This document shows positions 57,301-64,000 of a DNA stretch of 64,000 bases, piece by piece. Location of the stretch: contig CALOBR010000001.1 of NCBI GenBank assembly GCA_942491665.1, positions 62,001 to 126,000 on the forward strand. Reading direction: 5' to 3'. The stretch comes from CAVQGZ01 sp942491665. GTDB lineage: Bacteria > Actinomycetota > Actinomycetes > Jiangellales > Jiangellaceae. A program made the position numbers and the translations under genes. Below the pieces are notes generated by a model that did no database searches, was not told the DNA's origin, and saw nothing but the letters and a program-made list of their open reading frames with translations. Positions within the stretch are counted from its first letter, which is position 1; every line of letters begins with the position of its first letter.

Positions 57301-57394
57301 ACCCTGAGTCGACCCTGAGTGCGGCCCCCGGGGGGTCCGCCGGCGCCTGCGCCGACACGAAGCGGGTGGGGGACGGTTCAGGGTTGGTCCCTGA
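57301..57394. promoter_or_regulatory. CCCTGA motif cluster between divergent envelope-stress units
   Basis: ACCCTGAGT occurs twice in tandem at 57301 and 57312, 11 bases apart (one helical turn), and TCAGGG-N5-CCCTGA forms an inverted repeat at 57378-57394. Four copies of one hexamer in 94 bases of the divergent promoter region suggest an operator for the adjacent LuxR-type regulator. The assignment to that regulator is inference. Confidence 0.5.
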
Positions 57395-57429
57395 TGGAAC
57401 GTCCACCGATGTCGCCCACAGTGGGTGGC

Positions 57430-58665
57430 ATGACGCAGTACCAGCCACCCCCAGTACCTGTCCGCGAACCCCAGGCGGACGCCCCACCCGCCGCCCCCCT
57501 CGCGCGACGCGAGCAGAACAAGGTGGTTGCCGGCGTCTGCGCCGGAGTCGGCTACCGGATGGGGATCGACCCCAACATCGTGCGGGTCGTCGCCGTCGTC
57601 CTCACGATCTTCGGCGGTGCCGGCCTGCTGCTCTACGCGATCGGCTGGCTGCTGATGCCGCAGGAGACGACCGGGACGTCGCTCGGTGAGCGTGCGCTGC
57701 GAGGCGGCGGACCCGGCGGCCTGACGAGTGTCCTGCTGGCGCTGGCGCTCGTCGTCGTCGCCGTCGGCGTCGGCGCCGTGATCGTCAGCGACTCGGGGTT
57801 CGCCCTGGTCGTGCTGCTGGTCGCGGTGACGGTGGGAGCGGTGCTGCTGAGCCGGGGCCCGAGCGCCCCCGCGAAGTATCCACCGGTGTCGGCGGTCGGG
57901 TCGCCCGGCGGCCCCCCACCCCCCGGGGTGCCATCGAACTTCGTGGCGGCCCCCGCCATGTACGGGCCCCCGCCCATGACGGAGCCCGGCTTCGCGCCTG
58001 CGCCACCTGACGCCTACGGCATGCCGGCCGAACCCTCCCCCAGGCGCCCACGGTCGGTGCTCGGACCCCTCACCTCGTTCGCCGCGCTCGCCGCCACCGG
58101 GGTGCTCGGCCTGGTCGACGCCCTCGGCGCGTCCGTCCCGGTCTCCGCCTACATCGCCACTCCCCTCGCCGTCGTGGGCATCGGGCTGGTCGCCGGGGCC
58201 TGGATCGGCCGCTCCCGCGGACTGATCGCCCTCGGCGCCGTGCTGGTGCTGATGCTCGTGCCGGTGACCACGGTGGAACAGCTCGACTTCGCCGACATCG
58301 CCGAAGGCCAGGACGGCTCCGTCCTCGTCGAGCTGAGCACCGCCGAAGAGATCGCCGGAGTCACCTTCGAGCACGGGGTTGGTGATGTGCGCTACGACCT
58401 CACCGACCTGCGGCTCGACGGCGAGACAGTGGACATGACCGTGCAGCTCGGCGCAGGAACGTTCGTGGTCGTCGTGCCGCCCGACGTGACGCTTCAGGTG
58501 AGCGCGGACGCAGCCGCCGGTCAGATCGACCTGCTCGGCGAGACCAGCGACGGGGTCGGGGTGTCGCGCGAGGCCACGTTCGCAGGAGAACCAGGTGCAG
58601 GAACCCTCCGGCTCGACGTCGGAGTAGGACTCGGAAGTGTGGAGGTTGACCGTGCAGGTGCATGA
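57430..58665 (+). CDS. PspC-domain and LiaF-C-like membrane protein
   Basis: A 411-residue membrane protein. After a Pro/Gln-rich N-terminal tail the PspC domain (NKVVAGVCAGVGYRMGIDPNIVRVVAVVL, residues about 30-58) and further helices (to 140) lead through a Pro/Gly-rich linker to a second helical block (220-290) and a C-terminal beta domain that matches the LiaF C-terminal / cell-wall-antibiotic-response fold (LGAGTFVVVVPPDVTLQVS). LiaF inhibits LiaRS under non-stress conditions in Bacillus. The ATG at 57430 is preferred; another ATG at 57394 would overlap the CCCTGA repeat. Its end overlaps the next small gene. Confidence 0.82.
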   Translation: MTQYQPPPVPVREPQADAPPAAPLARREQNKVVAGVCAGVGYRMGIDPNIVRVVAVVLTIFGGAGLLLYAIGWLLMPQETTGTSLGERALRGGGPGGLTSVLLALALVVVAVGVGAVIVSDSGFALVVLLVAVTVGAVLLSRGPSAPAKYPPVSAVGSPGGPPPPGVPSNFVAAPAMYGPPPMTEPGFAPAPPDAYGMPAEPSPRRPRSVLGPLTSFAALAATGVLGLVDALGASVPVSAYIATPLAVVGIGLVAGAWIGRSRGLIALGAVLVLMLVPVTTVEQLDFADIAEGQDGSVLVELSTAEEIAGVTFEHGVGDVRYDLTDLRLDGETVDMTVQLGAGTFVVVVPPDVTLQVSADAAAGQIDLLGETSDGVGVSREATFAGEPGAGTLRLDVGVGLGSVEVDRAGA

Positions 58666-58876
58666 GACAGACGTGACGTCGTTGATGTTCGGGTTGGTGT
58701 TCGCCGGGTCGGCCCTGGTGTGGGCGCTCGTCGTGACCGGGGTGCTGACCGTGTCAGTGCTGCCGGTGGCGGTTCCCGTGCTGTTCGTGGTGGTCGGTGT
58801 CGTGGGCGTCGTGGCCGCGCTGAGCCGGGGACGCCGCGACGAGATCGAGCGTGGTCAGGGGGCCGATGCCTTCTAG
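58652..58876 (+). CDS. small two-helix membrane protein
   Basis: A 74-residue protein with two membrane helices (LMFGLVFAGSALVWALVV and LPVAVPVLFVVVGVVGVVAAL) joined by a tight turn, and a short charged tail (RGRRDEIERG). GTG at 58652 has GGAGG six bases upstream inside the end of the PspC gene, overlapping its last 14 bases. It is found in many actinomycete PspC/LiaF clusters as a small accessory membrane protein; function unknown. Confidence 0.75.
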   Translation: MQVHETDVTSLMFGLVFAGSALVWALVVTGVLTVSVLPVAVPVLFVVVGVVGVVAALSRGRRDEIERGQGADAF

Positions 58877-58959
58877 CCCTGGTTCGCCGAGCACCGACGA
58901 TGGACAGTAGGAGAACCCCGGACGAGGGAACTCGCCCGCAGATCGAGGAGAGAGACGAG

Positions 58960-59889
58960 ATGTCCGAGCACGACCCGCACAACACCAGTGCCGACCAGCC
59001 CACCGGAGGAGTCCCCGACCCCATGCAGGTGCCGGCGCCCGAGCCGCCTGAGCCGCCTGAGCCGACCAGGGAGCTACCGCCGCCCTACAGCCCCGGTGCT
59101 TGGGCTGGTGCCGCGGAGGCCAGCGCGGCCGAGGCGGGATATGCCCAGCAGCAGGGATATGCCGGCGAAGGGGCGGCCTACGCCGGCGCCGGTGCGCCAC
59201 CAGCCGCGCCGCCTGGTGCCTACCAGGGTTACGGCTACCCGGTTCAGCCGGCGCGCACCGACGACAAGGCCGTCTGGGCCCTGGTCAGCTCGATCGCGGG
59301 CTTCATCCTCTGCCCCATCGTGCTGCACGTGGTGGGCTGGGTGCTGGCGAACCAGTCGCTGCGCTCGATCCGTGAGTCACGCGGTGCCCTCGCCGGCGAC
59401 GGGATCGCGAAGCTCGCGAGGATCCTCGGCATCGTCGGCGTCGTCCTCTACTCCCTGGCCGCGCTCGCCGCCATCGCCTTCTTCGCCATCGCGATCCCGA
59501 TCGGGCTGTTCGCGGCAAGCACGACCACGACGTCGATCGACGTCGGCAGCCAGAACGTGACGCCGACCGCGGTCGCCGAGATCGACGGCCAGTCATTCAC
59601 CCACGACGCCGGTGACGTCACCTACGACCTGAGCGGGCTCGACTTCGGCGGCGAGACCGTCGACATGAGCGTCGACCTCGGGGCCGGCACGCTCGTGGTG
59701 GAGGTTCCCGACGAGGTCACCGTCACCCTCGACGCCGCGGTGGGCGCCGGTCAGATCGACGCCTTCGGCGAGACCGCCAGCGGCATCAGCCTGACACGCG
59801 ACGAGACGTCGGAGGGCGAGCCAGGTGGCGGATCGGTCTTCCTCGACCTGGAGGTCGACCTGGGCAACCTGCGCGTCGTGCAGAACTGA
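58960..59889 (+). CDS. DUF4190-type membrane protein with LiaF-C-like domain
   Basis: A 309-residue membrane protein. The first 100 residues are Pro/Ala/Tyr-rich and unstructured (YSPGAWAGAAEASAAEAGYA and QQQGYAGEGAAY repeats), followed by a DUF4190-like pair of helices (KAVWALVSSIAGFILCPIVLHVVGWVL and ARILGIVGVVLYSLAALAAIAFFAIAI) and a C-terminal beta domain almost collinear with that of the PspC protein (GETVDMSVDLGAGTLVVEVP). The duplicate ends 0.2 kb from the first. A GAGGAGAGA ribosome site precedes the ATG. It closes the predicted envelope-stress operon. Confidence 0.8.
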   Translation: MSEHDPHNTSADQPTGGVPDPMQVPAPEPPEPPEPTRELPPPYSPGAWAGAAEASAAEAGYAQQQGYAGEGAAYAGAGAPPAAPPGAYQGYGYPVQPARTDDKAVWALVSSIAGFILCPIVLHVVGWVLANQSLRSIRESRGALAGDGIAKLARILGIVGVVLYSLAALAAIAFFAIAIPIGLFAASTTTTSIDVGSQNVTPTAVAEIDGQSFTHDAGDVTYDLSGLDFGGETVDMSVDLGAGTLVVEVPDEVTVTLDAAVGAGQIDAFGETASGISLTRDETSEGEPGGGSVFLDLEVDLGNLRVVQN

Positions 59890-59952
59890 CGCCCCGACGA
59901 CGCCCGTCCCGCATCCGGCGGGTACGGGCGTCGTCTTGCTAGCGTCGCGCCG

Positions 59953-60687
59953 ATGGTCGCGCAGCCGCACGTCGGGACGCTGCGAGAGAAGCCGCTGCAC
60001 GCGGCCCTGAAGAAGTACTGCGCTGAGCCCGGCGACGCCTTCGAAGTGCCCCTGGCCGGCTTCGTCATCGACATCGTCCGCGGCCCGATGCTCATCGAGA
60101 TCCAGACCCGCGGGTTCTCGTCGATGAAGCGCAAGCTGGCGGCTTTGCTGGACGACCACCCGATTCGCATCGTGCACCCGGTGCCAGCGACCCGGCGCAT
60201 CGTCAAGATCGACGACGACGGGGTCGTCGTCTCGCGCCGCGCCTCGCCCAAGCACGGGACAGCGCTCGACGTGTTCGCCGAGCTGGTGAGCTTTCCCGGG
60301 CTGCTCGAGCACCCGCACCTCACCCTCGACGTGCTGCTCGTCGACGACGAGGAGGTGCGTCGCTTCATGCCCGGCATGGCCTGGCGCCGTCGCGGATGGG
60401 TCGTCGACGAGCATCGCCTGCTCGAGGTGCGCAGCCGCGTGCGGATCGAGACGCCGGGCGACCTGGCCCGGCTCGTCCCGGACGCCGTCGGGGACGAGTT
60501 CACCACGAGCGACTTGGCGCTCGCGATCGGTCGGCCGCGCCGGCTGGCCCAGCAGATGGCCTTCTGCCTGCGCACCCTGAGCCTGGTCGAGCCGGTCGGC
60601 AAGAGCGGCAACAGCGTGATCTACCGACGCCGTCCATCGCCGCTACTCGGTGGGGACGTGGCTGCTGCTGCGCCACGCCTGCCGTAG
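59953..60687 (+). CDS. conserved-looking protein with possible PD-(D/E)xK-like motif
   Basis: A 244-residue soluble protein that I cannot assign to a named family. The segment FVIDIVRGPMLIEIQTRGFS near residues 38-57 has the spacing of a PD-(D/E)xK nuclease core (Asp near 41, Glu-x-Gln near 50), followed by KRKLAALLDDHPIRIVHPVP. The C-terminal part (TTSDLALAIGRPRRLAQQMAFCLRTL) looks like a winged-helix region. The ATG at 59953 is taken. Its last 45 bases overlap the end of the convergent ABC permease gene. The nuclease idea is weak inference; it could be a DNA- or RNA-binding regulator. Confidence 0.55.
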   Translation: MVAQPHVGTLREKPLHAALKKYCAEPGDAFEVPLAGFVIDIVRGPMLIEIQTRGFSSMKRKLAALLDDHPIRIVHPVPATRRIVKIDDDGVVVSRRASPKHGTALDVFAELVSFPGLLEHPHLTLDVLLVDDEEVRRFMPGMAWRRRGWVVDEHRLLEVRSRVRIETPGDLARLVPDAVGDEFTTSDLALAIGRPRRLAQQMAFCLRTLSLVEPVGKSGNSVIYRRRPSPLLGGDVAAAAPRLP

Positions 60688-61848
60688 CGACACCTTCTGC
60701 CCGATCGAGAGGATCGCGCCGGTGTAGATGCGCCCGGCCAGCCGGATCATCCCGTAGGTCGCCGCCATGAGCAGCGCGACAGACAGGCCGATCTCCCAGG
60801 CCGGGACGTCGGTGACCGCGGAGCGCACCGGCATCACGAACGGCGAGAACGGCGGGAGGATCGACGTGACGCGGGTGAGCGTGCTGTCGGGGTCGGTGCC
60901 GGCGAGGATGGCGATGAAGTACGCGGGCAGGATGAAGAACATCGGGATGAGTGCCACCGACTGCACGTCCTCCTGGCGGGTGACGGTCGACCCGAGCGCC
61001 GCGTAGAGCACGGCGAAGAACGCGAACCCGAGCAGGAACCATCCAACGATTGACCCGAGCAGCCCCGGCCCGAGGTCGATCTCGATGTCATCGGGCAGCA
61101 CCTGGGTGGCGACGAGGTAGCTGGCCCCCGCCAGCACGCTCACCTGGATCACGGCCAGGGCCCCGACCCCCAGTACCTTGCCGGCCAGCAGCCGGTACGG
61201 CAGCACCCGGGAGAGCAGCACCTCGACCACCCGGCTGGACTTCTCCTCGACGACGGCCATCATCACGAGCTGGCCGAACAGGATGACGGCCAGGTACAGC
61301 AGCAGCATGCCGACGAACACCGCGCCCTGCTGCCCACCCTCGGCCGGGTCAGGGGGGTCGAGCACGTCGGAGGCCGGCGAAGCCGGTGCCACCAGCGATG
61401 CGGCCTGCGGCTCCGACAGCCCGAGCGCCTCGGCAGCGCGCTGCTGCTGGTCGGCCTGCAGCGCCACCGCGAGCATCGTGGCCACCTGGGGATCAGGCCC
61501 GGACTCCCAGATCAGGGCGCCCGGATCGGGCTGGGTGACGACGACGACGTCGAGGGCGCCGTCCGCGAGCCCCTGCTCGGCCACGGCGCGATCGGGCACC
61601 TCGACCAGAGTCGGCTCCAGCTCGACCTGCTCAGCAGCGGCAGCCAGAGCGGCCGTGAAGGTGGCCGACTGCTCGCCCAGTACCCCCACGTCCCGCGTCG
61701 GGTCGGGCTGCGCGGTGGAGGCGACGAACAGACCGCCGACCGCGACCACACCCACCGCGAACACCATCGTGAGCAGAAAGGCCCGGCTCCTTGCTCGGGC
61801 GACGAAGTCGCGCCGCGCCACCAGGTAGACGTGTCGCCAGCCGGTCAT
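60643..61848 (-). CDS. ABC-2 type permease (NatB-like)
   Basis: A 401-residue membrane subunit of an ABC-2 exporter. The N-terminal helix (AFLLTMVFAVGVVAVGGLFVAS) is followed by a large extracytoplasmic segment (residues 45-185), then five more helices with the family motif VVEEKSSRVVEVLLSRVLPYRLLAGKVLG near 212-240. It resembles NatB of the sodium exporter NatAB and related drug or peptide exporters; the cargo is not predictable. The start ATG at 61848 overlaps the end of its ATPase gene (ATGA). Its 3' end overlaps the convergent gene by 45 bases. Confidence 0.85.
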   Translation of the reverse strand: MTGWRHVYLVARRDFVARARSRAFLLTMVFAVGVVAVGGLFVASTAQPDPTRDVGVLGEQSATFTAALAAAAEQVELEPTLVEVPDRAVAEQGLADGALDVVVVTQPDPGALIWESGPDPQVATMLAVALQADQQQRAAEALGLSEPQAASLVAPASPASDVLDPPDPAEGGQQGAVFVGMLLLYLAVILFGQLVMMAVVEEKSSRVVEVLLSRVLPYRLLAGKVLGVGALAVIQVSVLAGASYLVATQVLPDDIEIDLGPGLLGSIVGWFLLGFAFFAVLYAALGSTVTRQEDVQSVALIPMFFILPAYFIAILAGTDPDSTLTRVTSILPPFSPFVMPVRSAVTDVPAWEIGLSVALLMAATYGMIRLAGRIYTGAILSIGQKVSLRQAWRSSSHVPTE

Positions 61849-62759
61849 TGCGACACCGCCGCCCGAAAGACGTCGGACAGACTCGGCGGCTCGTAGACGA
61901 GGCTCGTGATGCGCCCCGCCGAGCGCGCGGTCTCGAGGATGTCCTCGACCGGGACGTCGTCGGCCAGCAGCATGTGATGATCGGTGCCCAGCCCCGGCTC
62001 GTCCGACACGTCGAGGACATCGAGCCCGGACGTCGCCGCCGGACGCCACGCAGCGCCGTCCACCTCGACGGCCAGTCGGCGCATGCGAGTACCCGAGCGC
62101 AGCTCGTCCAGCGTGCCGGTGCGCACAACCCGTCCGTGGTCGACGATCACGACGTCCTGGCACACGTCCTGCACCAGGTCGAGCTGGTGGCTGGAGAAGA
62201 CGATGCAGGTGCCCGCGGCAGCCAGCGCTCGCAGCTCCCGGGCGAGCGCATCGGTGCCCAGCGGGTCGAGACCGGCGAACGGCTCGTCGAGCACGGCGAG
62301 CACCGGGGAGTGCACGAGCGCCGCCGCCAGCTGCACACGCTGCTTGTTGCCGTGGGAGAGCTGCTCCAACATCGCCCCGCCACGGTCGGCCAGGCCGAGG
62401 CGCGAGAGCCAGTCGTCGGTTGCGGCGGAGGCGTCGGCGGCGCTCATCCCGGAGAGCCGCCCGAGGTAGCGCAGCTGCTCGGCGATCTTCATCTTCGGGT
62501 ACATGCCGCGCTCCTCGGGCATGTACCCGAACGTCAGCCGCGACGTGGTGGTGACAGGCTCGCCCCGCCAGGTGACCTCGCCGGCGTCGGGCTCGACCAG
62601 ACCGAAGATGCATCGCATAGCGGTGGTCTTGCCGGCGCCGTTGGGCCCGAGAAAGCCCACGATGCGTCCCGGTCGGGCCTCGAAGGTCGCAGCGTCCAGG
62701 GCGCGCAGCGAACCGAACTGCTTGGTGAGACCACGCACTGACAGCACGCCCTCCAGCAT
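61845..62759 (-). CDS. ABC transporter ATP-binding protein (NatA-like)
   Basis: A 304-residue ATPase partner of the permease next door. Walker A GPNGAGKTT near residue 39, the Q-loop region GYMPEERGMYPKMKIAEQL, signature LSHGNKQRVQLAAAL near 139, Walker B VLAVLDEPFAGLDPLG and switch SSHQLDLVQ are present. A C-terminal ~90-residue extension (VEVDGAAWRPAATSG) is typical of NatA-like exporters. The ATG at 62759 is the first Met of the domain; the longer frame to 62870 runs into the pdtaR gene region and is rejected. It follows pdtaR by 23 bases. Confidence 0.9.
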   Translation of the reverse strand: MLEGVLSVRGLTKQFGSLRALDAATFEARPGRIVGFLGPNGAGKTTAMRCIFGLVEPDAGEVTWRGEPVTTTSRLTFGYMPEERGMYPKMKIAEQLRYLGRLSGMSAADASAATDDWLSRLGLADRGGAMLEQLSHGNKQRVQLAAALVHSPVLAVLDEPFAGLDPLGTDALARELRALAAAGTCIVFSSHQLDLVQDVCQDVVIVDHGRVVRTGTLDELRSGTRMRRLAVEVDGAAWRPAATSGLDVLDVSDEPGLGTDHHMLLADDVPVEDILETARSAGRITSLVYEPPSLSDVFRAAVSQ

Positions 62760-62782
62760 GCCAAGCGTGCGCGAGTTCCGCC

Positions 62783-63388
62783 CTACTCCACCGGGGTTAC
62801 CTCGTCGAGCACGAGCTGGGCCACCTCGCGCATGGTGGTTCGCTTGTCCATCGCCGTGCGCTGGATCCACCGGAACGACTCCGGCTCGCTCATCGCGAAG
62901 CGCTCCTGAAGCCGGGCCTTGGCCCGCTCGACCAGCTTTCGGGTCTCCAGGCGATCGCTCAGGTCAGCGACGTCGGCCTCCAGCGCGACGATCTGCGCGA
63001 AGCGGGACAGGGCGATCTCGATGGCCGGGACGAGGTCGGCGGCGGTGAACGGCTTGACGACGTAGGCCATGGCGCCGGCGTCGCGCGCCCGCTGCACCTG
63101 CTCACGCTGGGAGTAGGCGGTGACCATGACGACCGCGGACAGACGACCGCCCACGATGCGCTCGGCGGCGCTGATGCCGTCCATCACCGGCATCCGCACG
63201 TCGAGCATCACCAGGTCGGGGCGCAGCTGCTCGGCCAGGGCGATGGCGGTCTCGCCGTCCCCGGCCTCGCCGACGACGCGGTATCCCTCCTCCTGAAGCA
63301 TCTCGCGAAGGTCGAGCCTGATCAGCGCCTCGTCCTCAGCGATCACGACTGTCGGCACGGCGGCCGTCTCCGCGTCGGCGCTCGTCAC
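62783..63388 (-). CDS. pdtaR: ANTAR-domain response regulator PdtaR
   Basis: A 201-residue regulator with an N-terminal receiver domain (VVIAEDEALIRLDLREMLQ, phospho-Asp in VMLDVRMPVMDG near residue 67, AYVVKPF with Lys) and a C-terminal RNA-binding ANTAR domain (ERAKARLQERFAMSEPESFRWIQRTAMDKRTTMREVAQLVL) that usually prevents terminator formation in target mRNAs. It is the orphan-looking regulator conserved next to pyk and polA in actinomycetes; its kinase PdtaS is usually encoded elsewhere. The GTG at 63388 starts the conserved N-terminus. Confidence 0.93.
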   Translation of the reverse strand: MTSADAETAAVPTVVIAEDEALIRLDLREMLQEEGYRVVGEAGDGETAIALAEQLRPDLVMLDVRMPVMDGISAAERIVGGRLSAVVMVTAYSQREQVQRARDAGAMAYVVKPFTAADLVPAIEIALSRFAQIVALEADVADLSDRLETRKLVERAKARLQERFAMSEPESFRWIQRTAMDKRTTMREVAQLVLDEVTPVE

Positions 63389-63423
63389 ACGTCTCCTTCT
63401 GCAGTGGGTGGTGCTCGCCCGGC

Positions 63424-63429
63424 TACGCT
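63424..63429 (+). promoter_or_regulatory. Possible -10 element for tRNA-Leu
   Basis: TACGCT (TAnnnT) lies 13 bases before the tRNA. No clear -35 is seen 17-18 bases upstream. The divergent pdtaR start is 36 bases to the left, so both genes must use this short spacer. Confidence 0.3.
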
Positions 63430-63442
63430 TGGTGCTGCGTTG

Positions 63443-63526
63443 GCCGGGTTGATGGAACAGGCAGACATGACGGTCTCAAAAACCGTTGCCCGCAAGGGCG
63501 TGCGGGTTCAAGTCCCGCACCCGGCA
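63443..63526 (+). tRNA. tRNA-Leu (CAA anticodon)
   Basis: An 84-base class II tRNA. The acceptor stem GCCGGGT pairs with ACCCGGC at 63519-63525; the anticodon arm ACGGT-CTCAAAA-ACCGT gives anticodon CAA, reading UUG leucine codons; a long variable arm (GCCCGCAAGGGC) fits leucine; the T arm is GCGGG-TTCAAGT-CCCGC. The discriminator is A and the next bases are CCG, so the terminal CCA is not fully encoded and must be added after transcription. It converges on pyk, whose stop is only ten bases away. Confidence 0.95.
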
Positions 63527-63536
63527 CCGTCGATGA

Positions 63537-64000
63537 CTACCCGTCGTGGTCCCCCAGCGCGTGCGCCGGGATGGCACCTTCGACCGGGTCGCCGATGCGG
63601 TGCAGGCGCATGGTGTTGGTCGTGCCTGCGTACCCGGGCGGGCTTCCGGCGACGAGGACGATGAGGTCGCCCTCGGCCGCCAGCCCCACGTGGTGCAGCC
63701 GCTCGTCGACGACCCGCACCGCGGCGTCCGTCGTCTCCGCGAGCTCCACGACGTAGGCCTGGACGCCCCAGACCAGGGCCAGCTGGCGACGGACCGACTC
63801 CAGCGGCGTGAAGGCCAGGATCGGGATCGGCGAGCGGAGCCGGGCCAGCCGTCGTGCGGAGTCCCCGCTCTGCGTGAACGCCGCAAGGTACTGCGCACCC
63901 ATCAGCTCGCCGGTGTCGGCAGCGGCGAGAGTGATGGCTCCACCGCCGGTGCGCGGCTTGGTCGTGAGCCGCGGGATGCGTTCGAACCCCTCTTCTTCAG
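63537..64000 (-). CDS. pyk: pyruvate kinase, C-terminal part (5' end outside window)
   Basis: Last ~153 codons of pyruvate kinase, which makes pyruvate and ATP from phosphoenolpyruvate and ADP. The visible part includes the end of the central barrel (EEEGFERIPRLTTKPRTGGG) and the C-terminal effector domain (FTQSGDSARRLARLRSPIPILAFTP, then GDLIVLVAGSPPGYAGTTNTMRLHRIGDPV). The frame is open to base 64000, so the start lies to the right. pyk-tRNA-pdtaR-polA neighbourhood matches other actinomycetes. Confidence 0.93.
   Translation of the reverse strand, partial: EEEGFERIPRLTTKPRTGGGAITLAAADTGELMGAQYLAAFTQSGDSARRLARLRSPIPILAFTPLESVRRQLALVWGVQAYVVELAETTDAAVRVVDERLHHVGLAAEGDLIVLVAGSPPGYAGTTNTMRLHRIGDPVEGAIPAHALGDHDG

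Noticed and set aside
63443..63526. tRNA-Leu 3' end as an integration (att) site
   Set aside because: No direct repeat of the tRNA end or integrase is seen; pyk follows directly.

Overview
The window is about 70% G+C, uses many GTG and some TTG starts, and is packed on both strands. Gene content (WhiA, RbpA, a mycothiol-type DinB/MDMPI protein, a DUF222/HNH protein with a LexA box, the ANTAR regulator PdtaR, a tRNA-Leu beside pyk) and the order pgl ... secG-tpiA-pgk-gap-whiA-yvcK-rapZ-uvrC ... uvrA ... uvrB ... coaE ... rpsA ... polA ... liv ... pdtaR ... pyk point to a chromosome of an actinomycete (Actinomycetota). This is the conserved central-metabolism and repair neighbourhood also known from Streptomyces. 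I cannot place it to family. There is no sign of prophage, IS element, CRISPR array or biosynthetic cluster.

Layout. 1-9.4 kb: end of pgl, a DUF885 hydrolase, an alpha/beta hydrolase, a racemase/MDR pair, a two-gene Gfo/Idh/MocA operon whose first member carries an extra ThuA-like N-terminal domain, and a DUF445 membrane protein. 9.4-18.3 kb (minus strand): a housekeeping run from uvrC through rapZ, yvcK, whiA, gap, pgk, tpiA and secG to rbpA, with a very stable hairpin between gap and pgk. 18.3-30.7 kb: Rieske lipoprotein, uvrA, LexA-box HNH gene, MBL hydrolase, TerC, a Sap-like protein, uvrB, HdeD, coaE and a lipoprotein. 30.8-36.3 kb: AMP ligase with half-size AbrB, Pr6Pr, rpsA, a repeat-bearing divergent intergenic region and a Ca/cation antiporter.

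36.3-44.9 kb: an envelope island, all minus strand: a small membrane protein, a frameshifted heptad-repeat secreted protein, an MMPL transporter and an intact paralogous heptad-repeat protein. This is the best candidate for an incompletely described system. 45-48.3 kb: polA and a frameshifted hotdog thioesterase. 48.4-55.3 kb: a branched-chain amino acid ABC transporter (livHMGF, convergent livK) whose LivH has an added secreted-type domain, plus a second binding-protein lipoprotein just downstream of a two-component system. 55.4-59.9 kb: a LiaFSR-like envelope-stress module (LuxR regulator, PspC-fused kinase, and a divergent operon of a PspC/LiaF-like protein, a small membrane protein and a LiaF-C-like duplicate) with repeated CCCTGA motifs between the divergent units. 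60-64 kb: an unrecognised nuclease-like protein, a NatAB-type ABC exporter, pdtaR, tRNA-Leu(CAA) and the end of pyk.

Gene starts were chosen from ribosome-binding sites, overlaps and family alignment known from memory; no database search was possible. Single-base insertions break two genes (47.8-48.25 kb and 43.0-43.9 kb); sequencing error and real decay cannot be told apart from sequence alone.
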